A stretch of 10,676 nt of DNA, taken from NCBI GenBank assembly GCA_964449845.1, contig CAYVES010000074.1:1-10676 (forward strand), given 5' to 3'. Shown here in pieces: positions 1 through 6,500 of the stretch. Position 1 is the first letter of the stretch. Each line of letters opens with the position of its first letter. The stretch is from SOKG01 sp964449845 (GTDB lineage: Bacteria; Chloroflexota; Dehalococcoidia; SZUA-161). The position numbers and the translations under genes were made by a program. Under the pieces are notes generated by a model. That model was not told the origin of the DNA, searched no databases, and saw only the letters and a list, made by a program, of their open reading frames with translations.

Positions 1-874
1 CTTTCATAAGTCTTATGATCTGATCGATGTCTCTAGGGTCAGAAACCAATAGAATTCGCATGCCCAACGCGATGCTACCCAGCATCGCCATATGTCCATA
101 TGCGTGGAACAAGGGAACAACCACCTCCGCAGCGGCCTTTCCCTTGAGCCCTGGCCACAAAGGTTCGAGTACCCATATCATCTGCCTGACATTGCAGGCC
201 CTACTATAATGGGTTGTCATCACACCTTTCGGTACTCCTGTAGAACCACCGGTGAACTGGAGATACGCTAGATCCTCCACCGGATCGATGTCAACCTGCG
301 GAGGACGTGGTTCATGCTCCGCTATGAGGTCTTTGAACTGATAGGCACCAGGTACTTCTTTTACATCTGGCTCCTGTTCAGCGTAGTCCATAGGTGACGT
401 GACTATTACATTCCTAAGTTTGGTCTTGTCTTTTATTGAATTGACCAGACTGAGGGCCTCATCTGAACAGACCACCGTCTCTGCTCCTGATTCGCCTATC
501 TCATATTCCAGGTCGAGCACCCTATGAAGTGTACTGCAGGGAACAAGGGCAGCGCCCGCTTTCGATACAGCGAAATCGGTCATGATAAACTGTGGGCAGT
601 TTGGGAGAATTGTCGCCACTTTGTCACCTTTCTTCACCCCCAGCCCTGCAAGGGCATTTGCCAGCTTGTCTACATATACCTTTAGCTCGTTGTACCTTAT
701 TCTCTTTCCCAGGTACTCAACAGCGACCTGGCCAGGATATGCATCCGCCGAATCATCCAAGAACTTGTACACCGGTATCTTGGGATATGGCTCCAGAGTC
801 TTCTTCAACGGATACGGCCCCAGCTTATAACTCTTGAGCCAGGGCTTGTCGCTTCCCTTTATCTTCTCTACCAT
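1..874 (-). CDS. AMP-forming acyl-CoA synthetase (fatty-acid-CoA ligase family), 3' end beyond the left edge
   Basis: Adenylate-forming enzyme expected to activate a carboxylic acid with ATP and CoA to acyl-CoA, AMP and pyrophosphate in the cytoplasm. Only the first 291 residues are in the window; the family is usually about 500-570 residues, so nearly half is missing. Seen directly: the phosphate-binding A3 motif TGGSTGVPKG at residues 208-217 and the following PLFHAYGH segment at 254-261, both typical of long/medium-chain acyl-CoA ligases. The start is the ATG at 874-872, preceded by AGGAAGG about six bases upstream, which overlaps the stop codon of the AOR gene. Only 11 bases separate the two genes, so cotranscription and translational coupling are likely. 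By context the substrate may be the acid made by the upstream AOR. Chain length cannot be judged from this part. The family is sure; the substrate is not. Confidence 0.93.
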   Translation of the reverse strand, partial: MVEKIKGSDKPWLKSYKLGPYPLKKTLEPYPKIPVYKFLDDSADAYPGQVAVEYLGKRIRYNELKVYVDKLANALAGLGVKKGDKVATILPNCPQFIMTDFAVSKAGAALVPCSTLHRVLDLEYEIGESGAETVVCSDEALSLVNSIKDKTKLRNVIVTSPMDYAEQEPDVKEVPGAYQFKDLIAEHEPRPPQVDIDPVEDLAYLQFTGGSTGVPKGVMTTHYSRACNVRQMIWVLEPLWPGLKGKAAAEVVVPLFHAYGHMAMLGSIALGMRILLVSDPRDIDQIIRLMK

Positions 875-885
875 AACAGTCCTTC

Positions 886-2754
886 CTATTTCCCCCAGAT
901 ATCAGGGATATACTCTTCCAAACCCAATTCCTTGAGCTTCTCCGGGGTGGGCTTCCCGGTGGCCTTATCCCATCCTCGCAGCTCATAGTATTTATCTAAC
1001 ATCGCAGGCAGATTCTCATTCACCTTACCTGCCGCTGGCCCCTCGGGCAGTGGGTCCTCCAACAGTCGGGGAGGCAAAGTATCATCAGCTCTGGTCAATC
1101 CTTCCCTTACACTAAAGACCCTGGCAAGGTTGTAGGCCCGCTCGCCAAGCTTCACCATATCATCATAGGTGAATTTCCGACCGAGAAGTTGTTCCACCAA
1201 CTCTATCCACTCCTCTGAAGCCACACAGAATCCCATGAACTTGCATGCCCCAAGTGTATCAAGCGCAGTCATGACGTTCTCTAGGTCCACCAAGATGTGA
1301 ACCTCACCAGGATCGGCCACAAATACATCCTCAATCTTGCTATCTGGAATACAAAGGAACGGAATATCAAAAAAGGTCGGGCCTTGTATATAGGCTGTAA
1401 CATGGTCACCACCCCTGTTGGCAACAGCATATGCTAGCCCGGTTATCTGAACTGCTCTAGAATCGTAGGCTGGAAGCTCTAAGCCCTTGACATTCATAGC
1501 AAATTTTTCGCTTCCCTTGCCCAACTTCTGGGACATCCTTCTCGTTCCCTCAGCCAGGAGATCACCGATACCCTCTCTTTTGGCTATCTTGTGTACTAGC
1601 TCTACTACAATGTCAGCGTCACCAAATCTGAGCTCCAATCCATCTGTATCCGATTTGGTCAGTATTCCCCTCTCATAGCATTCCATAGCGAAAGCAATCG
1701 TACTTCCTGTCGAGATCGTATCGAGGCCATAATCATCGCAAAGGTAATGCGCCTTTGTAATCGCTTCCATATCAGTGACCTGGCACTGACCACCGAGGGT
1801 TCCCACGCTTTCGTACTCCGGTCCTTCTCCCTTGGCACCCTTGTATTTCCCCGTCCTGATTTCACTTCGTCTTCCACACTTGATTGGGCAAGCAAAGCAT
1901 CCCAAGGACTCTACAAGAACCTTTTCACTAAGGGCTTCCGCGTTTATTTCCTCTAGGTTTGGAAAGACACCAGTTTGCCAGTTTCTTGTAGGGAATCCAC
2001 CTTTTTCATTCACCATATCAATGACGGCGTTCGTGCCAAATGTCTCTAATGCTACTTTCAGCAAAGACTCCTCAACTAGCTCAAACTGTTTCTTTGCTAC
2101 CTCGGCAAAAGCCTTTGGGTTTGCCACTTTGACTGGCATTGTCCCACGCACGGCAATTGCTTTCAATCGCTTCGAGCCCATTACAGCTCCGCCGCCACAT
2201 CTTCCTGCGGCTCGGTGGAGGTCGCTGATAGTGCTGGCATATCTAACTTGATTCTCGCCAGCTACTCCGATAGAAACAACTTCGAACTTCTTCCCTAGCT
2301 CTTCCTTTATCAGCTTTGTAGTTTCGGAAACGCTCTTGCCCCACAGATGGTTTGCATCTCTAAGCTCAGCTTTACCTTCCTCAATTACAAGGTAAACAGG
2401 TTTTGGTGAGATGCCTTGAAGAATGATTCCGTCGAAGCCCGTCTTCTTGAAGTCTACCCCCCAAAAGCCGCCCACATTTGATTGTGCCCAAATACCGGTC
2501 AATGGCGATTTGAAAACCAAGGTATATCTCCCGGTGCTGGGAGCCTGAGCCCCGGTTATTGCTCCAGTCATAAGTATAAGCTCATTTTCAGGGCCTAACG
2601 GGTCTGCCCCCTTGGGAACCTCGTGATAGAGATAATGGGTTGCTAGCCCGGCACCGGTTAAGAACTTGTCAAACAGATCTTCAGGAATTCCCTCTTCTGA
2701 AACTTTGGACTCCGATAGATTGACCCTTAAAATCTTCCCATGGCCTCCAAACAT
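886..2754 (-). CDS. Tungsten-type aldehyde:ferredoxin oxidoreductase (AOR family)
   Basis: Expected to interconvert aldehydes and carboxylates using ferredoxin, with a tungsten (or molybdenum) bis-pyranopterin and one [4Fe-4S] cluster. With the start chosen here it has 622 residues, normal for the family (about 600-630). Seen: the N-terminal GKILRVNLS opening; the pterin-region motif AGRCGGGAVMGSKRLKAI around 183-200; cluster cysteines C286, C289 and C293 in CFACPIKC; the fourth cysteine C504 in DTLGACKF; the DYGLDTISTG pterin motif at 341-350; and H451 in RGGDHVTAY near the active site. The longest frame begins at 2766, but the ATG at 2754-2752 has GGAGGT (2759-2764) four bases upstream, and that site overlaps the upstream ATG, so 2754 is preferred. 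It lies between an alcohol dehydrogenase and an acyl-CoA synthetase, suggesting aldehyde-to-acid oxidation or the reverse. The physiological aldehyde is unknown; AOR paralogues are hard to separate by sequence. Confidence 0.96.
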   Translation of the reverse strand: MFGGHGKILRVNLSESKVSEEGIPEDLFDKFLTGAGLATHYLYHEVPKGADPLGPENELILMTGAITGAQAPSTGRYTLVFKSPLTGIWAQSNVGGFWGVDFKKTGFDGIILQGISPKPVYLVIEEGKAELRDANHLWGKSVSETTKLIKEELGKKFEVVSIGVAGENQVRYASTISDLHRAAGRCGGGAVMGSKRLKAIAVRGTMPVKVANPKAFAEVAKKQFELVEESLLKVALETFGTNAVIDMVNEKGGFPTRNWQTGVFPNLEEINAEALSEKVLVESLGCFACPIKCGRRSEIRTGKYKGAKGEGPEYESVGTLGGQCQVTDMEAITKAHYLCDDYGLDTISTGSTIAFAMECYERGILTKSDTDGLELRFGDADIVVELVHKIAKREGIGDLLAEGTRRMSQKLGKGSEKFAMNVKGLELPAYDSRAVQITGLAYAVANRGGDHVTAYIQGPTFFDIPFLCIPDSKIEDVFVADPGEVHILVDLENVMTALDTLGACKFMGFCVASEEWIELVEQLLGRKFTYDDMVKLGERAYNLARVFSVREGLTRADDTLPPRLLEDPLPEGPAAGKVNENLPAMLDKYYELRGWDKATGKPTPEKLKELGLEEYIPDIWGK

Positions 2755-2758
2755 TTCT

Positions 2759-2764
2759 ACCTCC
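2759..2764 (-). promoter_or_regulatory. Shine-Dalgarno site that decides the AOR start
   Basis: A perfect GGAGGT lies four bases before the ATG at 2754-2752. It starts inside an in-frame upstream ATG (2766-2764), which itself has only AT-rich sequence before it. This supports initiation at 2754 and shortens the protein by four residues. Confidence 0.75.
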
Positions 2765-2783
2765 ATTATTCTTACTTATTACA

Positions 2784-2792
2784 ATTATAGCA
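2784..2792 (-). promoter_or_regulatory. Candidate extended -10 promoter for AOR
   Basis: The minus strand reads TGCTATAAT, an exact extended -10 (TGn-TATAAT), in the 76-base gap between the ADH stop and the AOR start. No good -35 is seen 16-18 bases upstream, as is common for extended -10 promoters. Transcription would start near 2777 and give a leader of roughly 23 bases with the GGAGGT site in it. If real, AOR and the synthetase can be expressed apart from ADH. This is a motif-only call. Confidence 0.45.
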
Positions 2793-2830
2793 ATGTAGGC
2801 GCGCAGGACGCTATGCCTCCACCGAAACTT

Positions 2831-3994
2831 CTAGAAGTCCACCGGCCGGCCATCGTAGGCGTAGAGGAAAAGCTGTCGCAGTTCCTCGTAGGAGGGGGTA
2901 CGGACAGCGGTGATTATTTGCGTGTCGTTGAAAGCATCGTCCACAAGCTTGTCCAATTGCGCTTCGTAGGCCTGGCGCGCGATGCCCAGTTCGGCGACGC
3001 TGGTGGGGTTGCCAACTTGGCGGCATAAGTCACGGATGTGCGCAGCTAGCGAGCGCGCTGCTTCCTCGCCTCCGTCAGTAGAGCAGCCGATGAAGGCGGC
3101 CAGTTCCGCGAACCGCTCCGCCTCTTCGCTGGCTGCGAACTCGATGGTATAGGGGAGGAAGAGAACGACGGCGCGACCGTGGGGCACGTGGAATACCGCG
3201 CCCAGCACGTGGCCCATAGCGTGAGCCATCGAGGCCATGGCATTGCCGAAGCCCAGGCCGCCGCAGGTGGCGGCGTTGTGCATCCTCTCCCGCGCCTCCA
3301 TGTCGGAACCGTCGGCAACGGCACGGGGCAGATACTGGAAGACGAGGCGAGCGGCGTTGAGGCACAGGCCGTCTGTAATGTCGGTGTGCCAGGTGCAGGT
3401 GTAGCCTTCGACGGCGTGGGTCAGCGCATCCAGGCCTGTGTCGGCGGTCAACTGGGGGGGCATCCCTGCTGCCATCTCGGGGTCGACGATAGCGATATCG
3501 GCGTGGTTCTCTCGATGCCCGAGCCCCATCTTGCGCTGCCCCTCGGTATCAGTCAGCACGATGCCCCAGGTGACCTCGGCCCCGGTGCCGCTGGTGGTGG
3601 GTATGGTGATGAGGCGCGCTTTCTGGCGCAGGCGCAGCTCCATGATCGGGCTGATGGCGGCTGGCTCCAGTTCAGGCCACTCGTAGAGTACCCAGATGGC
3701 CTTGGCGGCATCCATTGGCGAGCCTCCGCCCACGCCGATGATCCAGTCAGGCTCGACCTTCAAGGCTACCTCTGCCCCGCGCTGCACCGTCTGCACGCTG
3801 GGCTCGGGCTCGACCTCATCGAATATGTGTACTTCGATACCGGCGCTGTCAAGGTGGGCCTTCACCCTGTCCACCAGGCCCAGTTGGACGATTAGCTTGT
3901 CGGTTATGACAAGGGCGCGCCGGCCCTCCAACTCGTCGAGGGTATCCAGCGCCTCTTCACCGAAGGCGATTCGCGGTGAGTCGAAGTTCCACAT
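2831..3994 (-). CDS. Iron-containing (group III) alcohol dehydrogenase
   Basis: NAD(P)-dependent alcohol/aldehyde oxidoreductase of the Fe-ADH family, cytosolic, 387 residues, a usual family length. Seen: nucleotide-binding GGGSPMD at residues 89-95; IPTTSGTGAE at 131-140, the classic family signature; and the four metal ligands D189, H193 (in GLDALTHAVE), H258 and H272 (in HVPHGRA). The D-x3-H and 14-residue H-H spacings match the FucO pattern. The frame opens further upstream with a TTG at 4024, but the ATG at 3994-3992 has GGGAGGT at ideal distance and begins the normal MWNF-like N terminus, so it is chosen. The gene is markedly GC-rich compared with AOR. It lies upstream of AOR on the same strand, so it may supply or consume the aldehyde AOR uses. 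Substrate and cofactor preference are not visible. Confidence 0.96.
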   Translation of the reverse strand: MWNFDSPRIAFGEEALDTLDELEGRRALVITDKLIVQLGLVDRVKAHLDSAGIEVHIFDEVEPEPSVQTVQRGAEVALKVEPDWIIGVGGGSPMDAAKAIWVLYEWPELEPAAISPIMELRLRQKARLITIPTTSGTGAEVTWGIVLTDTEGQRKMGLGHRENHADIAIVDPEMAAGMPPQLTADTGLDALTHAVEGYTCTWHTDITDGLCLNAARLVFQYLPRAVADGSDMEARERMHNAATCGGLGFGNAMASMAHAMGHVLGAVFHVPHGRAVVLFLPYTIEFAASEEAERFAELAAFIGCSTDGGEEAARSLAAHIRDLCRQVGNPTSVAELGIARQAYEAQLDKLVDDAFNDTQIITAVRTPSYEELRQLFLYAYDGRPVDF

Positions 3995-4001
3995 CTCGTT
4001 A

Positions 4002-4007
4002 ACCTCC
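4002..4007 (-). promoter_or_regulatory. Shine-Dalgarno site that decides the ADH start
   Basis: GGAGGT (within AGGGAGGT) stands seven bases before the ATG at 3994-3992. The longer frame would start at a TTG 30 bases upstream and would place this site inside the coding sequence. Confidence 0.8.
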
Positions 4008-4112
4008 CTCTGATAGACGATCAAAGACGACTGATGAAAGACTGATGATAGGTAACGAAGGGCGAATTGCTAGTTATGCCCGTCCTACACCCTTTCTGCA
4101 CCGTCCTTGCTG

Positions 4113-4523
4113 TCAGTCACCGAAGTCGGTGGGTACACGCGAGACACAGTTGACCATCTCTTTAGCTGCCTTGGGGTAGCGCATGACTTTCATCATGTCA
4201 CCCTTCAATTTCAATTTGCGCGTCATCATGCCCGGGATAGGGTCCAACTTCCCTTCGATGACCTTGCGCCAGTTGGTAGCTGAGGCGCGGATGATGAACT
4301 GTGTCTCCCGCTCGTCCTCGCTGGCAACCAATGCAGTATCGGTGCACTTGCCGTGATTGAGGCCGATGAAGAGATAGGCAGTCTCGGCAAGGGTGTCGTC
4401 AGCCTCAACGGTGAAGACGAAGTCCCCCTCCCAGTCTTTGGCCGCCCTCTCGTATGCCTCGCTGGCGTTGAGCTGCTTGGCGTATTCTTTGGCCCATTCA
4501 TCGGACGGGAATTTCAGTGCCAT
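4113..4523 (-). CDS. SCP2 sterol-binding-domain protein (putative lipid/acyl carrier)
   Basis: A 136-residue cytosolic protein made of little more than one SCP2-type domain (roughly residues 25-128), the hydrophobic-cavity fold that binds lipids and acyl-CoAs. Seen: the middle part with a Y-L-F-I-G-L strand, the IIRASATNWRKVIEGKLDPI segment, and the C-terminal part GMMTRKLKLKGDMMKVMRYPKAA, the most recognisable stretch of bacterial SCP2 proteins. The ATG at 4523 has AAGGAGG seven bases upstream. It is the first gene of a same-strand series leading to ADH (118 bases downstream), AOR and acyl-CoA synthetase. It may hold a hydrophobic alcohol, acid or acyl-CoA intermediate, which is inference. 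It is GC-rich like ADH. Family assignment is good; ligand and role are unknown. Confidence 0.85.
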   Translation of the reverse strand: MALKFPSDEWAKEYAKQLNASEAYERAAKDWEGDFVFTVEADDTLAETAYLFIGLNHGKCTDTALVASEDERETQFIIRASATNWRKVIEGKLDPIPGMMTRKLKLKGDMMKVMRYPKAAKEMVNCVSRVPTDFGD

Positions 4524-4590
4524 GATTCTTCCTCCTTACTCCGACTTCTGCCCGCAGGCGTTTAGCTCCACGGCCTGGCGGTTGGCGCTC

Positions 4591-4620
4591 AGTGTAACAC
4601 TCAGTTGGGGTGAAAGTCAA
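4591..4620 (-). promoter_or_regulatory. Candidate promoter of the SCP2-ADH-AOR-synthetase series, with a palindrome on its -10
   Basis: On the minus strand, TTGACT (4615-4620, five of six matches to the -35 consensus) is followed after 18 bases by TACACT (4591-4596), which carries the extended -10 element TGT (4597-4599). Transcription would start near 4584, about 60 bases before the SCP2 ATG. An exact 11-base palindrome, AGTGT-A-ACACT (4591-4601), covers the -10, and CTCAGT is repeated directly at 4588-4593 and 4600-4605. A repressor site is possible. Motif evidence only. Confidence 0.5.
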
Positions 4621-4698
4621 TGTATGTACTCGTCCAGTAGATTAGTGATACGTCACCGTTCGCCCGCTCACAAGGCAGTACCCATCATGCCTGATTGC

Positions 4699-5469
4699 TC
4701 AAGTTTGGCCCTGTGCCGTGCTCCTGCCAAAGATGCCGCTGAACGCCACCACCAGGGCGCCGACGAAGGCTAGCGCGGAACCGGCCTGGACTATGTTTAT
4801 CCATTCGGCGGGGTAGGTATTTTCGTGCAGCCACCAAAGGATATAGACGGCGTTGCCTACAACACAAAATGCGCACAGGCTACCGAGCGAAGCCCATAGT
4901 GGCCTGGTGGCCGTCTTTGCGGCGAAGGAGAAGATGACGGAAAGGAGCACCAGCGACGCGAATACGATCACGAGGACCACGGGAAGGCCGAAGCCAGCCC
5001 AGACTGGGCACCCTTGGCCGGCACAGCCGGGATTCATCAGAAAGCTGGCTTCCCAATCCTCTGACGATCCCCAGAGCCTTATCGTGTACCAAGGAATTGC
5101 CAACGACACCAGCATCATAACGGCGCCGACACCGGCGGCTATTACGTTTGGCAGCGGGAAGGCTCGCACAACCTGAGGGGTTGCGGAAGCGACCGGAGTG
5201 GTCGCCTGCTCCAGGTCGTGCCCGCACCGGCTGCAAAACCTTTCGCCAGGAGTGGCATCGGCGCCGCATTGGGGACAGGCGAGTATCAGGCTGGCCCCGC
5301 ACTGGTCGCAGAACCTTGCCTCTGGTCTGACCTGGGCGCCGCATTGAGGACAAGACTTTGCTGAAGTTGTAGGCGCTGTCGGTGGTACGGTGGCTTCCAG
5401 CTTGGTGCCGCAATTCGTGCAGAAGTTCACCTCGTCTGGGTTATCAAAGCCGCATTCCGAACAGCGCAT
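4699..5469 (-). CDS. Triple zinc-ribbon, four-helix membrane protein of unknown function
   Basis: A 256-residue protein whose function I do not recognise. Three consecutive C-x2-C...C-x2-C zinc ribbons fill the N terminus: C3/C6/C17/C20, C40/C43/C54/C57 and C65/C68/C79/C82. A short Thr/Pro/Ala linker separates the first two ribbons, and a similar linker at about 88-100 leads to the membrane part. Four hydrophobic helices follow at about 108-128, 161-182, 190-212 and 225-245. Helix 1 ends in SLAIPWYTI. The loop after helix 1 holds NPGCAGQGC (C149, C154), possibly a disulfide if it faces outside. With no signal peptide, the ribbons probably lie in the cytoplasm. The ATG at 5469 has AAGGGG about eight bases upstream. 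It is the downstream partner of a smaller protein of the same plan (92-base gap). Such ribbon-plus-membrane proteins are common and mostly uncharacterised; a sensor or scaffold role would be a guess. Confidence 0.85.
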   Translation of the reverse strand: MRCSECGFDNPDEVNFCTNCGTKLEATVPPTAPTTSAKSCPQCGAQVRPEARFCDQCGASLILACPQCGADATPGERFCSRCGHDLEQATTPVASATPQVVRAFPLPNVIAAGVGAVMMLVSLAIPWYTIRLWGSSEDWEASFLMNPGCAGQGCPVWAGFGLPVVLVIVFASLVLLSVIFSFAAKTATRPLWASLGSLCAFCVVGNAVYILWWLHENTYPAEWINIVQAGSALAFVGALVVAFSGIFGRSTAQGQT

Positions 5470-5562
5470 ACTTCTTCCCCTTGTACTCTTTGCTCTCCCC
5501 GCTGATTTACATGCCAGGCCGGGATCAGTTGTACCCGAAGAGCACAGGAAGCACGGATGGAC

Positions 5563-6060
5563 CTATTTCTTGGCGCCAAACAGCGCCAGCAAGGCGGCAG
5601 CCGTGGTTGCAAGCGCACCGACCATCGTGAGCCAGACACCGGCTCCTTCAGTAGCCCCGCGGTAGTACAAGCCGCCTATCACACATATGGTCTGGAAGAT
5701 CAGTGCCAGCGCGAGGAGACTCAGCAGGAGCATGACCACGTTCCATGCCCCAGCAGCGCCGCTGCGGGAAAGCACCAGTGCTGCCAGCAAGAGCACTCCC
5801 ACAAGAAGGAGCACCGCTCCTTCCGATATCATGACGCCCAGTAAAGAAGTTCCGTAAGCGGTTGCCCACGGCAGAAACGCGCCCAGGATGATGAAGAACG
5901 AGCCAACTAGGGTGAGAGCGCCTGCGGGGTCGGCTTTGATCAGCATTGTGAATATGGATGCCGCCCCAGGCCCTGCGGACGCGCCAGAAATCTTGGCGCC
6001 GCAGGATGAGCACTGTACGCTGTCGTCGGGAATCTCTGCTCCGCACTTAGGACAAAACAT
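5563..6060 (-). CDS. Single zinc-ribbon, four-helix membrane protein of unknown function
   Basis: A 165-residue protein with one N-terminal zinc ribbon (C3, C6, C17, C20 in CPKCG...CSSCG) and four hydrophobic segments at about 47-66, 76-97, 105-128 and 140-161. Helix 1 ends in GAFLPWATAYG, matching the IPWYT turn of its neighbour at 4699-5469, so the two are probably paralogues differing in the number of ribbons. The ribbon is expected to be cytoplasmic. The start at 6060 is firm: GAGGAGGT lies seven bases before the ATG. It is the first gene of a likely two-gene operon, divergent from the acyl-CoA dehydrogenase across about 440 bases. I see no enzymatic motif, and no function can be given. 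Confidence 0.85.
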   Translation of the reverse strand: MFCPKCGAEIPDDSVQCSSCGAKISGASAGPGAASIFTMLIKADPAGALTLVGSFFIILGAFLPWATAYGTSLLGVMISEGAVLLLVGVLLLAALVLSRSGAAGAWNVVMLLLSLLALALIFQTICVIGGLYYRGATEGAGVWLTMVGALATTAAALLALFGAKK

Positions 6061-6411
6061 GATATGTACCTCCTCTATTTATTATGGCTTGCTGAAAGGG
6101 ACTGTGGGCTTCACCTTCTGCAAAACACCAAGCCACATACATGGCTCTGCTTCAGCATCTCCTTTCGGAGCTTCAAGTGATCAGTTGCTTGACCTCCTTC
6201 CTTGGCGCTCGCCGACAATGGATTCATTCCCCCGTAACATATGTATCATAGTTGGTATACAATACTACCCTTGCGGCACTTGGGGGCAAAAAGAAAGGCT
6301 GCAAACGCTCACCTATATTTACTATACTGCCTCGTTTCGCATAGGATTTTAACACACTTGTCAAACATTGCAATTCCCAATCCTACTTCTTTCGTGCGCT
6401 TGAATACTAGT
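6061..6411. other. Intergenic region without a supported gene
   Basis: Divergent spacer between the zinc-ribbon operon (minus) and the acyl-CoA dehydrogenase (plus). It is AT-richer than the flanking genes (25 G+C in the 60 bases from 6301). Short frames here have no ribosome site and no protein-like composition. A minus-strand TTGACA occurs at 6359-6364 and TATAGT at 6321-6326, but they are 32 bases apart and do not form a promoter. The minus-strand promoter of the zinc-ribbon pair probably lies here but I cannot place it. Confidence 0.6.
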
Positions 6412-6438
6412 GGGGCTACCTCGGAGAGAAGTAGCCCC
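6412..6438. repeat. Perfect 8-base inverted repeat next to the acyl-CoA dehydrogenase promoter
   Basis: GGGGCTAC (6412-6419) and GTAGCCCC (6431-6438) are exact reverse complements separated by 11 bases. The right arm ends one base before the candidate -35 hexamer. Only two T residues follow, and there is no upstream plus-strand gene to terminate, so an operator or activator site is more likely than a terminator. On the minus strand no T-run follows either. Confidence 0.55.
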
Positions 6439-6466
6439 TTGCGTCCCGCAAAGGCACAGTTATAAT
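6439..6466 (+). promoter_or_regulatory. Candidate promoter of the acyl-CoA dehydrogenase
   Basis: A perfect TATAAT (6461-6466) lies 16 bases after a weak TTGCGT (6439-6444). Transcription would begin near 6473. That is downstream of the ATG at 6465, which therefore could not be the start codon, and upstream of the Shine-Dalgarno site at 6485-6492. The promoter and the revised start support each other. Confidence 0.5.
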
Positions 6467-6484
6467 GAGTCCAAGACGGCCACG

Positions 6485-6492
6485 AGGGGAGG
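6485..6492 (+). promoter_or_regulatory. Shine-Dalgarno site that decides the acyl-CoA dehydrogenase start
   Basis: AGGGGAGG stands eight bases before the ATG at 6501. It is only two bases from the ATG at 6495, too close, and lies inside the coding sequence if the ATG at 6465 were used. Confidence 0.7.
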
Positions 6493-6500
6493 ATATGGAC

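Noticed and set aside
3179..3895. Long 238-residue plus-strand frame opposite the ADH gene
   Set aside because: It is the antisense shadow of a GC-rich gene; its residues follow no known pattern and the opposite strand has all Fe-ADH motifs.
4065..4082. GGGC...GCCC pairing in the gap between SCP2 and ADH as a terminator
   Set aside because: Four-base arms with a loop of about 14 bases and no T-run; chance occurrence is likely.
4880..5413. 177-residue minus-strand frame overlapping the triple zinc-ribbon gene
   Set aside because: Arg-rich out-of-frame reading; the overlapping frame has regular zinc ribbons, membrane helices and a ribosome site.
6251..6269. Apparent palindrome around GTATAC with TAGT and ACTA flanks
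   Set aside because: The flanks and the core have different centres of symmetry, so it is not a true extended inverted repeat.
6241..6465. 74-residue plus-strand frame in the divergent intergenic region
   Set aside because: No ribosome-binding site, no recognisable composition, and it runs over the inverted repeat and promoter of the next gene.
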